Below, one piece after another: positions 34,687 to 44,266 of a stretch of 64,000 bases of DNA. The position numbers and the translations under genes were made by a program. This DNA is from Pontibacter vulgaris. GTDB taxonomy: Bacteria; Bacteroidota; Bacteroidia; Cytophagales; Hymenobacteraceae. How positions within the stretch are numbered: position 1 is the first letter of the stretch; each line of letters begins with the position of its first letter. The notes under the pieces were generated by a model that was given only the letters and a program-made list of their open reading frames with translations, did not search any database and was not told the DNA's origin. The DNA is taken from assembly GCF_022758145.1 (NCBI RefSeq), contig NZ_JAJVDH010000003.1, positions 558,001-622,000 of the forward strand. Direction: 5' to 3'.

Positions 34687-35391
34687 ATGAAAATTAAACT
34701 TACGTTTATTCTGCTGTTGCTCTGCTTTATTGCTAAAGCCCAAACTGTTACACCTGAAAACCACATTGTAGTAATTGGCCATGCAACTATAGATGTGCCT
34801 GCCGATCAGGTAAAATTTTCTGTTACCCTACAAACTATAGATTCCACGAGCGTAGATAAAGTATACCAGTTACATAAAGTAAAAGAAGATAAGTTGGTAA
34901 AGCTATTACAGGCGCTTGCAATTCCGGCTTCCGATATAAAGTATTCTCTTTTATCAGTGAACAAACGACAGGATTACAACAACAGGAAAAGAGTAAGTTA
35001 CTTTTCTGGTAATCAGTCAGTGGTATTTGTCCTAACCGATATGGCCAAGTTCTCTGAGCTTCAGACCCGATTGATAAATGATGGGTTTACTGATTTTTAC
35101 AGCAACTTTACGTCGAGCGAATTGGAAAAGCGAAATACAGAAGTAATGGAAAAGGCCATAGAAGTTGCCCGCTCTAAAGCTCAGGTGATGGCCAAAGCAG
35201 CTGACCGGAAAATTAAACGCATCATAAAGGTAGCCGACACTGAAGATACAGACCCGGTTTTCAGGAACTATAATCAGTCTTATTCACTTGCTGAGCGGAT
35301 CGAAACTAATTATAGCTCTGAACAGCTTATCAGGTACCCCCAAACTATAGCTGTTTCTGCGCAGGTAAAAGTAGTTTTCGAACTGAAATAA
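34687..35391 (+). CDS. SIMPL (DUF541) domain exported protein
   Basis: 234 residues. Cleavable signal peptide (about 1-19, ending AKAQ). The SIMPL domain covers the rest, with IVVIGHATIDVPADQVKFSV at the start and AIEVARSKAQVMAKAADRK near residue 160. SIMPL proteins form periplasmic oligomers in some bacteria (BP26/Omp28-like), but a general role is not known. It starts 28 bases after the preceding gene. The family call is sound; the function is open. Confidence 0.88.
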   Translation: MKIKLTFILLLLCFIAKAQTVTPENHIVVIGHATIDVPADQVKFSVTLQTIDSTSVDKVYQLHKVKEDKLVKLLQALAIPASDIKYSLLSVNKRQDYNNRKRVSYFSGNQSVVFVLTDMAKFSELQTRLINDGFTDFYSNFTSSELEKRNTEVMEKAIEVARSKAQVMAKAADRKIKRIIKVADTEDTDPVFRNYNQSYSLAERIETNYSSEQLIRYPQTIAVSAQVKVVFELK

Positions 35392-35437
35392 CAGCACGAA
35401 ATTTGAGAAAGGAAGTATAAACTATAAACATATACAT

Positions 35438-36031
35438 ATGCTATTGCTCAAGTTTATACTTCCCTTTCTATTTCCAATTCTGCCCGTACAGGTTGGTAAT
35501 TTATTGTTAAAGCAGGATCTTGAAAAAGATCTGAAGCTGCTAAACAGCTCCTCTGTTTTTATCAGCGACAATACCTCTGCATCACCTTCGGTGCAAACTC
35601 TTGTGCACGATTTGCAGTTGTTTGGCGTGATAGCAACTATAGATTTAACAAACAGCAAGTATAGCAGCAGCTCACAGGGCAAGCATAAAATACAGAAATG
35701 GCAGTTTCAGGAAGGCAACATTAAAGCCATTTATCAGATAGAAACAAGTATAGCCCTGGATACTACGGTTACGCAACGCTACCTGGAAAGAGCTCCTACC
35801 CAACACCGCATCCAGAATAAATTCTTGTTCCGTACCTATGCGGTTTCCACTGCTGCAGATTCAGAACACTTATACTATATGACTGAAGCCGAGCAGGGAC
35901 TATTGGAGTATAGGATAGGCACCCGCCAAATACAGGTAAACTATCCCGACAAAAAAGAAGGCCTTGATGATATTCTTCCTAAGATGGAAGAAGAGGTAAG
36001 TATAGTTCTAACTTCTGTATTGAAGGAGTAA
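35438..36031 (+). CDS. Exported protein of unknown function
   Basis: 197 residues. A hydrophobic N-terminus (about 1-20, LLLKFILPFLFPILP) suggests a signal peptide or anchor. The mature part is alternating strand-like sequence with two arginine-rich turns, and no recognised motif. It follows the SIMPL gene by 46 bases. Codon use looks like the neighbouring genes, so it is probably real. No function can be offered. Confidence 0.55.
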   Translation: MLLLKFILPFLFPILPVQVGNLLLKQDLEKDLKLLNSSSVFISDNTSASPSVQTLVHDLQLFGVIATIDLTNSKYSSSSQGKHKIQKWQFQEGNIKAIYQIETSIALDTTVTQRYLERAPTQHRIQNKFLFRTYAVSTAADSEHLYYMTEAEQGLLEYRIGTRQIQVNYPDKKEGLDDILPKMEEEVSIVLTSVLKE

Positions 36032-36576
36032 AATATGACAAGCTTCATAGCTGAAGTATAAATTTACCCCAACACTCCCGGTAATTTTGGTTCTTGGATG
36101 AGTTGAAAGTATAAGTTTTATGTTGTCGTAATCCAGCCCCCTACCCCTCCTTGTTTAAGGAGGGGAGTTTTTACTGCCTTTCTTATAGTTACATTTATAG
36201 TTTTATGTTGGTGTGTAACATCCCCCTTCCCCCCCTTCAAAGGGGGAATTTCTGAATTTGCTATAGTTTGAAATTATTGTTCTATAGTTTACGATATTGA
36301 GCGGACAGGTCGCAACCTGTCCCTCCGGAATGGTATTGCAGGGAAAGCTAAGAGCTTATCAGTCTAAAGTATAAAAGTAGTTACTATCGAATTGATCTCA
36401 GTCTTCGGGCATCTCGGCCGTGAGCGCACCAAAGAAAACTATAAGACGGTAAGGAAGTAAAGCTCCCAGGATTAGACACAACTATGAAAGTATAGCTTGG
36501 TCGGGGAAGTATAGACTTCAATTATAGGACGTATAAGATTTCTCGGCTAACACTCAAAATGACATTAATAAGTCAA
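36032..36576. other. Long intergenic region with several inverted repeats
   Basis: More than 500 bases with no believable gene. Three separate palindromes occur: CCCCTCCTT with AAGGAGGGG (36144-36152, 36157-36165), CCCCCT with AGGGGG (36231-36236, 36241-36246) and GGACAGGT with ACCTGTCC (36303-36310, 36315-36322). The C-rich ones resemble dispersed palindromes I recall from other Cytophagales genomes. At least five AAGTATA-type motifs lie between 36055 and 36515. Confidence 0.6.
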
Positions 36577-36630
36577 CTATAAAACAACAGCGGCCGCTCT
36601 CCTAAGAAAGCGGCCGCTGTTGTTTTATAG
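36577..36630. terminator. Terminator after valS
   Basis: A perfect 22-bp stem (36577-36598 with 36609-36630) contains AGCGGCCGCT in each arm and has the outer segment TATAAAACAA/TTGTTTTATA. It lies 13 bases past the valS stop. Confidence 0.93.
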
Positions 36631-36642
36631 CTAATCTATACT

Positions 36643-39273
36643 TTAGAGCGAAGCTAAACTCTGCTCAATCGCATTGATCTTGGCTTCGGCATCCGCCATT
36701 TTCTTACGCTCGTTGGCAATAACCGACTCCGGTGCACCACTCACAAAACGTTCGTTGCTAAGTTTTTTGCTAACCGACATCAGGAAGCCTTTGGTATACT
36801 CCAGTTCCTTCTGCAGGCGCTCACGCTCGGCAGCTACGTCAATGTTACCTTCCATCGGTATAAAGAACTCGTCGCCGGCTTCTACAAAGCTGATAGCGCC
36901 TTCCACATTTTCCTGCACAAAACTGATCTCGTTGATGTTCGCCAGCTTACGAATGATGCTCATGAAAGCTTCGTAGCCATCCTGGTTCATTACCTTTATA
37001 GACAGGTCAAGCGACTTAGTCTGCGGTATGTTCTTTGAGTTACGGATGTTACGGATGGCAGCCACAACTTTCAATACGCTGTCCATACGGGCGTTCAGGT
37101 TCTTATCAAACGTATCCTTCTTCGGCCATGCAGATACGATCAGGTACTCTTTATCTTTACGCTCTTTCAGGTCGTGCCAGATCTCTTCTGTGATGAATGG
37201 CATGAATGGATGAAGCACTTTCAGTACTCTTTCCAGGAAAGCTGTCGTAGCATCCAGTGTTTGCTTATCAATTGGCTGCTGGTAAGCCGGTTTGATCATC
37301 TCCAGGTAATTCGAGCAGAAATCATCCCACACCAGTTTATACACCGAAAGCAGCGCATCCGAAATACGGAACTTCTCGAAATGGTCTTCGATCTGGGCAA
37401 AGGCTTCGTTAAAGCGCGACTCAAACCATTTGATAGCTGTTTCGTTCGGGCATGGCAGGTTTTCGTCTACTTCCCATCCTTTTATCAACCGGAAGGCATT
37501 CCAGATCTTGTTGCTGAAGTTACGGCCCTGCTCAACCAGTTTCTCGTCAAACAACAAGTCGTTACCAGCCGGTGAGCTGAACAACATACCGGCACGAACA
37601 CCGTCAGCGCCATATTGCTCGATCAGATCCAGTGGATCAGGTGAGTTGCCCAGCGATTTAGACATTTTACGGCCCTGAGCATCACGAACTATACCTGTCA
37701 GATACACATTCTTAAATGGCATCTCGTTACGGAACTCGAAACCAGCCATGATCATACGCGCCACCCAGAAGAACAAAATCTCAGGAGCAGTTACCAGATC
37801 GTTGGTTGGGTAATAGTATAGGATGTCCTTGTTATCAGGATCTTTAAAACCATCGAAAACAGAAATCGGCCATAACCACGACGAGAACCACGTATCCAGC
37901 ACGTCTTCGTCCTGGTGCAGGTCGGTTAGTTGCAAGTCTGCGTTTCCGCTTTGCTTGCGGGCAAGTTCCAGCGCTTCTTCGGCAGTGGTTGCCACTACAA
38001 AAGAACCATCCGGCAGGTAATACGCCGGAATCTGCTGACCCCACCAAAGTTGGCGCGAGATACACCAGTCGCGGATATTCTCCATCCACGAGCGGTACAT
38101 GTTCTTGAACTTTGGCGGATGCAGGCGTATCTGGTCTTCCATTACAGACTCCAGGGCCGGCTTTGCCATCTTATCCATTTTGCACCACCACTGCATCGAC
38201 AAACGCGGCTCAATTACAGCACCGGTTCGTTCAGAAGTTTGCAGTACGCTTGGGTACTCATCTATTTTCACAAGAAGCTCAGCTTCCTGCAAATCTTTTA
38301 CAATATTTCGGCGTGCAGCAAAACGATCCTGGCCAATGTATAACTGGGCTTTCTCGTTCAGCGTACCGTCGTTGTTCAGTATGTCGATAATCGGCAGGTT
38401 GTGCTTCTGGCCCAGTTCGTAGTCATTCAAATCGTGGGCAGGTGTTACTTTCAGCGCACCTGTACCGAAGTCTATACTTACATATTCATCCAGAATAATC
38501 GGGATAATCTTGCCCAGCAACGGAATGCGAACAGACTTGCCATGTAAATGCGTGTAGCGCTCGTCGTTTGGATTAACAGCCACGGCTACGTCGGCCATAA
38601 TAGTTTCAGGGCGTGAGGTAGCTACGGTAATGTATGTTTTCTCGGCGTTGTCTGATACCACTTCATACTTCAGGTGGTACATTTTCGCCATTGTCTCCTT
38701 CGGAATTACTTCTTCATCAGAAAGGGCAGTTTTACCTTGCGGGTCCCAGTTTACCATGCGCACGCCACGGTAGATCTGGCCTTTGCGGTACAGGTCCACG
38801 AATACTTCGATAACGGCCGCCGACAGGTCTTCTTCCATCGTGAAGCGGGTACGATCCCAGTCACAAGAGGCGCCTAGCTTTTTAAGCTGCTCCAGAATAA
38901 TGCCGCCATACTTCTCTTTCCACTCCCAGGCATATTTCAGGAACTCCTCGCGGGTAATATCTTTTTTCTCGATGCCACGCTCTTTCAGCATAGCTACCAC
39001 TTTAGCCTCAGTCGCAATAGAAGCATGGTCGGTGCCCGGTACCCAGCAAGCCTCTTTGCCCTGCATACGCGCACGACGAATAAGCACATCCTGGATCGTG
39101 TTGTTAAGCATGTGGCCCATGTGCAGCACGCCTGTTACGTTTGGCGGCGGAATTACAATGGTGTAAGGCTCTTTATTCGGGTTTGGCTTAGAGCGGAAGA
39201 AGCCACGCTCCATCCAGCTGCTGTACCACTTTTCTTCTACTTCTCTGGGATTATATTTCTTTGCTATCGACAT
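36643..39273 (-). CDS. valS: Valine-tRNA ligase
   Basis: 876 residues. Class I synthetase that charges tRNA-Val. The HIGH-type motif is in [14 protein letters not shown] (near residue 49) and the KMSKS loop is GRKMSKSLG (near residue 535). The editing domain lies between about 190 and 330, the anticodon-binding helical domain follows about 600, and the C-terminal coiled coil ([18 protein letters not shown]) closes the protein. Start [16 protein letters not shown] is the usual one. It is monocistronic, with its own promoter-like box at 39297 and terminator at 36577. Confidence 0.97.
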   Translation of the reverse strand: MSIAKKYNPREVEEKWYSSWMERGFFRSKPNPNKEPYTIVIPPPNVTGVLHMGHMLNNTIQDVLIRRARMQGKEACWVPGTDHASIATEAKVVAMLKERGIEKKDITREEFLKYAWEWKEKYGGIILEQLKKLGASCDWDRTRFTMEEDLSAAVIEVFVDLYRKGQIYRGVRMVNWDPQGKTALSDEEVIPKETMAKMYHLKYEVVSDNAEKTYITVATSRPETIMADVAVAVNPNDERYTHLHGKSVRIPLLGKIIPIILDEYVSIDFGTGALKVTPAHDLNDYELGQKHNLPIIDILNNDGTLNEKAQLYIGQDRFAARRNIVKDLQEAELLVKIDEYPSVLQTSERTGAVIEPRLSMQWWCKMDKMAKPALESVMEDQIRLHPPKFKNMYRSWMENIRDWCISRQLWWGQQIPAYYLPDGSFVVATTAEEALELARKQSGNADLQLTDLHQDEDVLDTWFSSWLWPISVFDGFKDPDNKDILYYYPTNDLVTAPEILFFWVARMIMAGFEFRNEMPFKNVYLTGIVRDAQGRKMSKSLGNSPDPLDLIEQYGADGVRAGMLFSSPAGNDLLFDEKLVEQGRNFSNKIWNAFRLIKGWEVDENLPCPNETAIKWFESRFNEAFAQIEDHFEKFRISDALLSVYKLVWDDFCSNYLEMIKPAYQQPIDKQTLDATTAFLERVLKVLHPFMPFITEEIWHDLKERKDKEYLIVSAWPKKDTFDKNLNARMDSVLKVVAAIRNIRNSKNIPQTKSLDLSIKVMNQDGYEAFMSIIRKLANINEISFVQENVEGAISFVEAGDEFFIPMEGNIDVAAERERLQKELEYTKGFLMSVSKKLSNERFVSGAPESVIANERKKMADAEAKINAIEQSLASL

Positions 39274-39296
39274 CTTGAACTATAAACTATGGTAAG

Positions 39297-39304
39297 CAAA
39301 ATTA
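39297..39304 (-). promoter_or_regulatory. Putative -7 box of valS
   Basis: The minus strand reads TAATTTTG, matching TAnnTTTG, 23 bases before the ATG. No TTTG at the right -33 spacing. Confidence 0.35.
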
Positions 39305-39426
39305 GGGAAATTTCTGAACCTTTGATTAAGAGGATCAGCAGGATTAATGATGATTTTAGTGTTAAATAACATAAAAGAACAACATTGGCAGCTTGAATCC
39401 TGGGCAATTAACGGTTACTGCATAAA

Positions 39427-39453
39427 AAAACCTGCCCTTTGTAGACAGGTTTT
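39427..39453 (-). terminator. Terminator after the ferredoxin gene
   Basis: AAAACCTG (39427-39434) with CAGGTTTT (39446-39453); on the minus strand a T run follows. It lies 20 bases past the stop. Confidence 0.75.
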
Positions 39454-39473
39454 CAAATTGGTGTTTTTTATAC

Positions 39474-39863
<390 letters not shown>

Positions 39864-39878
39864 TTATTTTCTAAACCG

Positions 39879-39910
39879 CAAAATTAGGAACATTAAGGCT
39901 GCCTATCAAA
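39879..39910 (-). promoter_or_regulatory. Promoter of the ferredoxin gene
   Basis: On the minus strand TTTG (39907-39910), exactly 20 nt, then TAATTTTG (39879-39886). This is the full Bacteroidota vegetative consensus and the best match found in the window. The leader is about 50 bases and ends in an AGGAGA ribosome binding site. Confidence 0.7.
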
Positions 39911-39931
39911 TATTTTTACAAGCTATTTGCC

Positions 39932-40942
39932 ATGACATTAGAGAACAGGATTGAAGCTTTCGTAGAGCTGGGACTAAGATTAAAAAAACTTACCCCCGAT
40001 GAGCGCCAGATATGGGCCCGCATGGCCTCTGCTAAAAATAACTGGTTCAACGAAGAAAATGTTTCCTGTGCACTGCGCGGCATTGCCACCATGCTCGAAG
40101 AGCAGTACCTACGTGAGTGGATTTACCCCTATCACCTGAAACATGTGACGCCTAAAAAAGTAGGTGTGGTTATGGCAGGCAACATACCAATGGTCGGTTT
40201 TCACGATTTTTTATCGGTGCTGATGAGCGGGCATTACCTGAAGGCTAAACTAAGCTCTGACGATGAGGTGCTGATGAAAAAACTGGCAAGTATGCTGGTA
40301 GAAATAGAACCTGCATTTGCTAACCAGTTTGAGTTTGTAGATATGCTAAAAGATGCCGAAGCAATTATTGCTACTGGCTCAGATAATACAGCACGCTATT
40401 TTGAATATTATTTCGGAAACAGACCGCACATTATCCGGAAGAACAGAACAAGTATAGGTATACTTACCGGCCACGAAGAAGCCGACGACCTGGCAGCCCT
40501 TGGAGAAGATATTTTCCGTTACTATGGCCTTGGTTGCCGCAACGTTTCTAAAGTATTTGTGCCTGCAGGCTATACTTTTGACAAGTTTTTTGAAGCTAAC
40601 CAACACCGCAGTACCATACTGGAGCACCACAAATACCAGAACAACTACGATTACAACAAATCGATACTACTGGTAAACCGCGTGCCACACTTCGATAACG
40701 GTTTTATGCTGGTGCAGCAAAGCGAAAACATGGTATCTCCTATTTCGGTTTTGTTCTATGATACGTTTAGTTCGCTTTCAGACCTGCGCCAGAAAATAAA
40801 TGCTGTAAAAGACAAAACGCAGTGTATTGTTTCAGCGCATGGCTGGCTGGAAGGAAGTATACCATTTGGTGAAGCACAATGCCCGATGGTTTGGGATTAT
40901 GCCGACGGTGTAGACACCATGGCATTTCTGCAGAAGCTGTAA
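39932..40942 (+). CDS. Acyl-CoA reductase (LuxC-like)
   Basis: 336 residues. The sequence matches the LuxC-like acyl-CoA reductase family, which reduces fatty acyl-CoA to aldehyde with NADPH through a cysteine thioester. GVVMAGNIPMVGFHDFLSVL near residue 75 and the nucleotide-site segment ATGSDNTARYFEYYFG near 149 are characteristic. The cysteine in YYGLGCRNVSKV (near residue 200) is the candidate nucleophile. The pairing with a divergent ferredoxin gene recurs, from memory, in other Bacteroidota. Physiological product unknown. Confidence 0.82.
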   Translation: MTLENRIEAFVELGLRLKKLTPDERQIWARMASAKNNWFNEENVSCALRGIATMLEEQYLREWIYPYHLKHVTPKKVGVVMAGNIPMVGFHDFLSVLMSGHYLKAKLSSDDEVLMKKLASMLVEIEPAFANQFEFVDMLKDAEAIIATGSDNTARYFEYYFGNRPHIIRKNRTSIGILTGHEEADDLAALGEDIFRYYGLGCRNVSKVFVPAGYTFDKFFEANQHRSTILEHHKYQNNYDYNKSILLVNRVPHFDNGFMLVQQSENMVSPISVLFYDTFSSLSDLRQKINAVKDKTQCIVSAHGWLEGSIPFGEAQCPMVWDYADGVDTMAFLQKL

Positions 40943-41036
40943 TTAGTTCTACTATAGAAATTATCGCCTTTGATGAGACATGGGGGATGACAAGTTTCCA
41001 GGAACGTTTTAGATGAACAAGAAGCTTAATAATAAC

Positions 41037-41089
41037 TATAAAACAACACAGCCGGATGAATATGCTTCATCCGGCTGTGTTGTTTTATA
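41037..41089. terminator. Bidirectional terminator, acyl-CoA reductase and phosphorylase genes
   Basis: A perfect 24-bp stem (41037-41060 with 41066-41089), loop TATGC, lies between convergent genes. The outer stem TATAAAACAACA/TGTTGTTTTATA repeats that of the valS terminator. Confidence 0.95.
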
Positions 41090-41100
41090 AAGTATAAAGT

Positions 41101-41958
41101 TTAAATCCTCTCCAGCGTTTTTACGATCAGGCTGTCAATTACTTCTTCGGCATTAGGAGCGAACTGCTGCGTAATCCGGTTGGCAACTATAGCATTCAGC
41201 GACAACATTTCGTGGCCCAGCAAGCGGCCCATAGCATAATAACCGGCAGTTTCCATCTCAAAGTTTGTCAGTTTAAAATCGCACACGCTGAAATCCTGGT
41301 AAGTTTGCAGCAGGTTCTGGTTACGTAAACCGGCACGAAGCACCCGGCCCTGTGGCGCGTAAAAACCCGGACAGGTAAGTGTATTGCCCGGCACCATATC
41401 AAAAGCAATTTTATCGATGAGGCTCTTAGAACCATTTACACAATATGGTGTAAAGCCAATGCCTAATTGCTCTTTTAGCGCCTTCGTTATACTTTGTTCA
41501 TTCTCATTTTGCTCCAGCGGATAAAACTCCATCAGCGAGTCCAGGCCTACGCTATAATGCGAAGCCAGATGGCTGCCCAGCGGAATAGATTCCTGCAACG
41601 AACCCGAAGTACCTACACGCACGATCTTCAGCGAAATTCGCTCCTCGTTTGGCTCGCGGCTCTGGAAATCAATGTTTACCAGGGCATCCAGCTCGTTCAT
41701 CAGTATATCAATATTATCGGTACCCATACCTGTAGAAATAACGGTAATACGCTTGCCTTTGTAGTAGCCTGTATGCGTTACAAATTCGCGCTTTGCTACT
41801 TCTATTTCAATCTCATCGAAATACTTGCTCACCATGGGCACACGGTCCGGGTCGCCTACTGTAATAATGGTGTCGGAGATGTGCTCTGGTAAAAGGTTTA
41901 GGTGATAAACAGTTCCGTTTTTATTGATGATCAGTTCTGATTCTGGTATTGCAGCCAT
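41101..41958 (-). CDS. Nucleoside phosphorylase (uridine phosphorylase-like)
   Basis: 285 residues. PNP/UDP family: TVGDPDRVPMVSKYFDEIE gives the phosphate-binding GDPDR loop near residue 37, ISTGMGTDNIDILMNEL the second loop, VRVGTSGSLQ the third, and TNFEMETAGYYAMG the ribose/base site near residue 230. It splits a nucleoside with phosphate into base and ribose-1-phosphate for salvage. Base preference cannot be set by eye; uridine-type is the nearest. Single gene, convergent with the acyl-CoA reductase gene. Confidence 0.88.
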   Translation of the reverse strand: MAAIPESELIINKNGTVYHLNLLPEHISDTIITVGDPDRVPMVSKYFDEIEIEVAKREFVTHTGYYKGKRITVISTGMGTDNIDILMNELDALVNIDFQSREPNEERISLKIVRVGTSGSLQESIPLGSHLASHYSVGLDSLMEFYPLEQNENEQSITKALKEQLGIGFTPYCVNGSKSLIDKIAFDMVPGNTLTCPGFYAPQGRVLRAGLRNQNLLQTYQDFSVCDFKLTNFEMETAGYYAMGRLLGHEMLSLNAIVANRITQQFAPNAEEVIDSLIVKTLERI

Positions 41959-42228
41959 GGTTATAGTTAAATTTTGAAACAGGTATGACGCTATCCTGAT
42001 TTATACTTTGCAGGTGCCGCAGGGTTCAAAATAAACATAACGGCAACAGAGGCAAAAGTAGGAAGCTTCCGGTACAAATACACGGTTAGCCTGATTTTCT
42101 TCTGTTATTGTGATTAAGTTAAACAGCAATATAAATGGCTGCTCTATCCCGTTTTGGCTAAGTAACTTACTCTGCTTGTTTGCTTTAAAATTTCTGTTAC
42201 ATTTACTTTATAAGTAATCTATATTCAC

Positions 42229-43365
42229 ATGAGGTCATTTTTAATATTGTTGCTGATGGTAAGTATGATTTCTCAGGTACGGGGCCAGGAGCGCAGGCGG
42301 GCCAGGGAATATGGCCTGAAGATAGGTGTACTGCCCACAGGCAAGTATAATGCGATTACCGATGTGCCAGGCGTGAAAGTGGGCCATACTACGCTTATCC
42401 AGGGCAACAATATTCGCACAGGTGTTACAGCCATACTTCCGCACGAAGGCAATCTTTTTCAGCATAAAGTACCAGCTGCCGTGTATGTGGGTAATGGCTT
42501 CGGTAAACTGGCCGGCAGCACACAGGTACAGGAACTGGGCAACCTCGAAACTCCCATTATACTTACAAACACACTAAGTGTAGGCACAGCCCTTAATGCT
42601 GTTGTAGATCATACTTTAAAACAGCCCGGCAACGAGGAAGTGCGTTCTGTAAATGCCCTTATAGGAGAAACAAACGACGGCTACCTGAACGACATACGAG
42701 GCAGGCATATATCCGAAACGCATGTAACACAAAGTATAAAACAAGCCAAAACCGGCGCCGTGGCCGAAGGCAATGTTGGTGCCGGAACAGGTACGGTTTG
42801 CTTTGGCTTTCAAGGCGGAATTGGCACCTCATCGCGCCGCCTCCCAGAAAAACTTGGAGGCTATACTATTGGCGTGCTGGTACAAACTAACTTTGGAGGT
42901 GTATTGCAGATAGATGGCGTTCCGGTTGGCGAAGAGTTAGGTCAGTATTTCCTGAGCCAGCAAATTAAAGACAGCGCCGATGGTTCGTGCATGATAGTTG
43001 TTGCCACCGATGCTCCGCTGGATGCCCGTAACCTGGAGCGATTGGCTAAGCGCGCCATGCTTGGTTTGGGTAAAACTGGCGGAATTGCCTCCAATGGCAG
43101 CGGAGATTATGTTATTGCTTTTTCTGCTAACCCTGCCATACGCGTTCCGCATACTTCATCCGATAAAACCCAGACAGGCACTTATCTCCGCAACGACGAA
43201 ATATCACCGTTGTTTATGGCTGCGATAGAGGCCACAGAAGAAGCAATCATCAATTCTCTTTTTAAAGCAGAAACCATGGAAGGCGCAGACAACCATAAAG
43301 TGGAAGCCCTTCCGATAGATAAAGTCGTTAAGATCCTTAAAAAGCATCATGCAATCAAACCCTAA
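42229..43365 (+). CDS. P1 family (DmpA-like) aminopeptidase, exported
   Basis: 378 residues. Signal peptide (about 1-19, ending VRGQ). The P1 fold follows: ITDVPGVKVGHTT, RTGVTAILPH and the autoprocessing site in NGSGDYVIAFS near residues 289-299, where S291 is the expected nucleophile made free by self-cleavage. Relatives such as DmpA and BapA release N-terminal L- or D-amino acids or beta-amino acids from peptides. The gene ends inside the next one with a 17-base overlap, so the two are coupled. Substrate unknown. Confidence 0.88.
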   Translation: MRSFLILLLMVSMISQVRGQERRRAREYGLKIGVLPTGKYNAITDVPGVKVGHTTLIQGNNIRTGVTAILPHEGNLFQHKVPAAVYVGNGFGKLAGSTQVQELGNLETPIILTNTLSVGTALNAVVDHTLKQPGNEEVRSVNALIGETNDGYLNDIRGRHISETHVTQSIKQAKTGAVAEGNVGAGTGTVCFGFQGGIGTSSRRLPEKLGGYTIGVLVQTNFGGVLQIDGVPVGEELGQYFLSQQIKDSADGSCMIVVATDAPLDARNLERLAKRAMLGLGKTGGIASNGSGDYVIAFSANPAIRVPHTSSDKTQTGTYLRNDEISPLFMAAIEATEEAIINSLFKAETMEGADNHKVEALPIDKVVKILKKHHAIKP

Positions 43366-44191
43366 GCTTTTCGCCTATATTCATGGCAACATCCAGCCAT
43401 TGGATACCGCCTTTCTTCATGTCAGCGATCTGTCTATTCAGCGCGGTTATGGTATTTTTGATTACTTTAAAGTACAGCAAAGCCAACCTGTTTTCCTGGA
43501 TGATTACCTGGGCCGTTTTTACGAGTCGGCACGGCTGATGCAGCTAACAATTCCGCTGACAAAGGAAGCTTTACAGGATGTTATCCTGCAACTGATCGAG
43601 GTAAACAAGATGCCCCTATCCGGCATTAAAATGATCCTGACTGGCGGCTATTCGGCAAACGGTTACGACCCCGGAGAGCCAAATCTCATTATTATACAGC
43701 AGCCTCTCCTGTTGCCAACCCAGGAAATGATTGAAAATGGTATTAAGATCATTACCCATGAGTATGTGCGCGAAATACCAAGGGCCAAAACTATAAATTA
43801 CTCGATGGGCATCAGGCTCATAAACCAGATAAATGCTTCTGGTGCCAGCGATGTGTTGTACCAGCAGCATGGTGTAGTAACAGAGTTTCCGCGCTGCAAT
43901 TTTTTCATCGTTACCCAGGATAACACAATAGTTACCCCAGCCGAAGATGTGTTGTTGGGCATTACCCGCAAAAATGTACTTGCGGTGGCAGGTAAGAAGT
44001 ATAAAACGGAGGAAAGAGCTGTAACTATGGAGGATGTTCACCAGGCGAAAGAGGCTTTCCTGACCAGTACTACCAAACGCATTTTACCTATCGTTCAGGT
44101 TGATGATGTGGTTATTGGCGCTGGAAAACCGGGAGAAGTTACACTCGGGCTACTTCAGGATCTGATAGAGCTGGAGCAGAAGCAACTATAG
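43349..44191 (+). CDS. Class IV aminotransferase (branched-chain/D-amino acid type)
   Basis: 280 residues. PLP lysine K147 lies in RAKTINYSMG. Other family segments are LSIQRGYGIFDYFKV at residue 29, VTEFPRCNFFIV and PAEDVLLGITRKNVL. The fold is shared by branched-chain aminotransferase, D-alanine aminotransferase and aminodeoxychorismate lyase, and this one cannot be placed with certainty. Overlap with a DmpA-like peptidase gene hints at use of amino acids, possibly D forms, released from peptides. Confidence 0.85.
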   Translation: MQSNPKLFAYIHGNIQPLDTAFLHVSDLSIQRGYGIFDYFKVQQSQPVFLDDYLGRFYESARLMQLTIPLTKEALQDVILQLIEVNKMPLSGIKMILTGGYSANGYDPGEPNLIIIQQPLLLPTQEMIENGIKIITHEYVREIPRAKTINYSMGIRLINQINASGASDVLYQQHGVVTEFPRCNFFIVTQDNTIVTPAEDVLLGITRKNVLAVAGKKYKTEERAVTMEDVHQAKEAFLTSTTKRILPIVQVDDVVIGAGKPGEVTLGLLQDLIELEQKQL

Positions 44192-44209
44192 TTCAGAGAT
44201 AAAACCGAT

Positions 44210-44258
44210 ATAAAACAAAAAAAGCGTGGCCAGCCGGCACACGCTTTTCTTGTTTTAT
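44210..44258. terminator. Bidirectional terminator after the aminotransferase and trhO genes
   Basis: Inner stem AAAAGCGTG (44220-44228) with CACGCTTTT (44240-44248), outer segments ATAAAACAA and TTGTTTTAT. Convergent genes end on both sides. Confidence 0.85.
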
Positions 44259-44266
44259 GGGATATT

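Noticed and set aside
36674..39285. Several plus-strand frames of 60-137 codons opposite valS
   Set aside because: All are antisense to a full-length, motif-complete valS and are rich in Ser, His and Arg.
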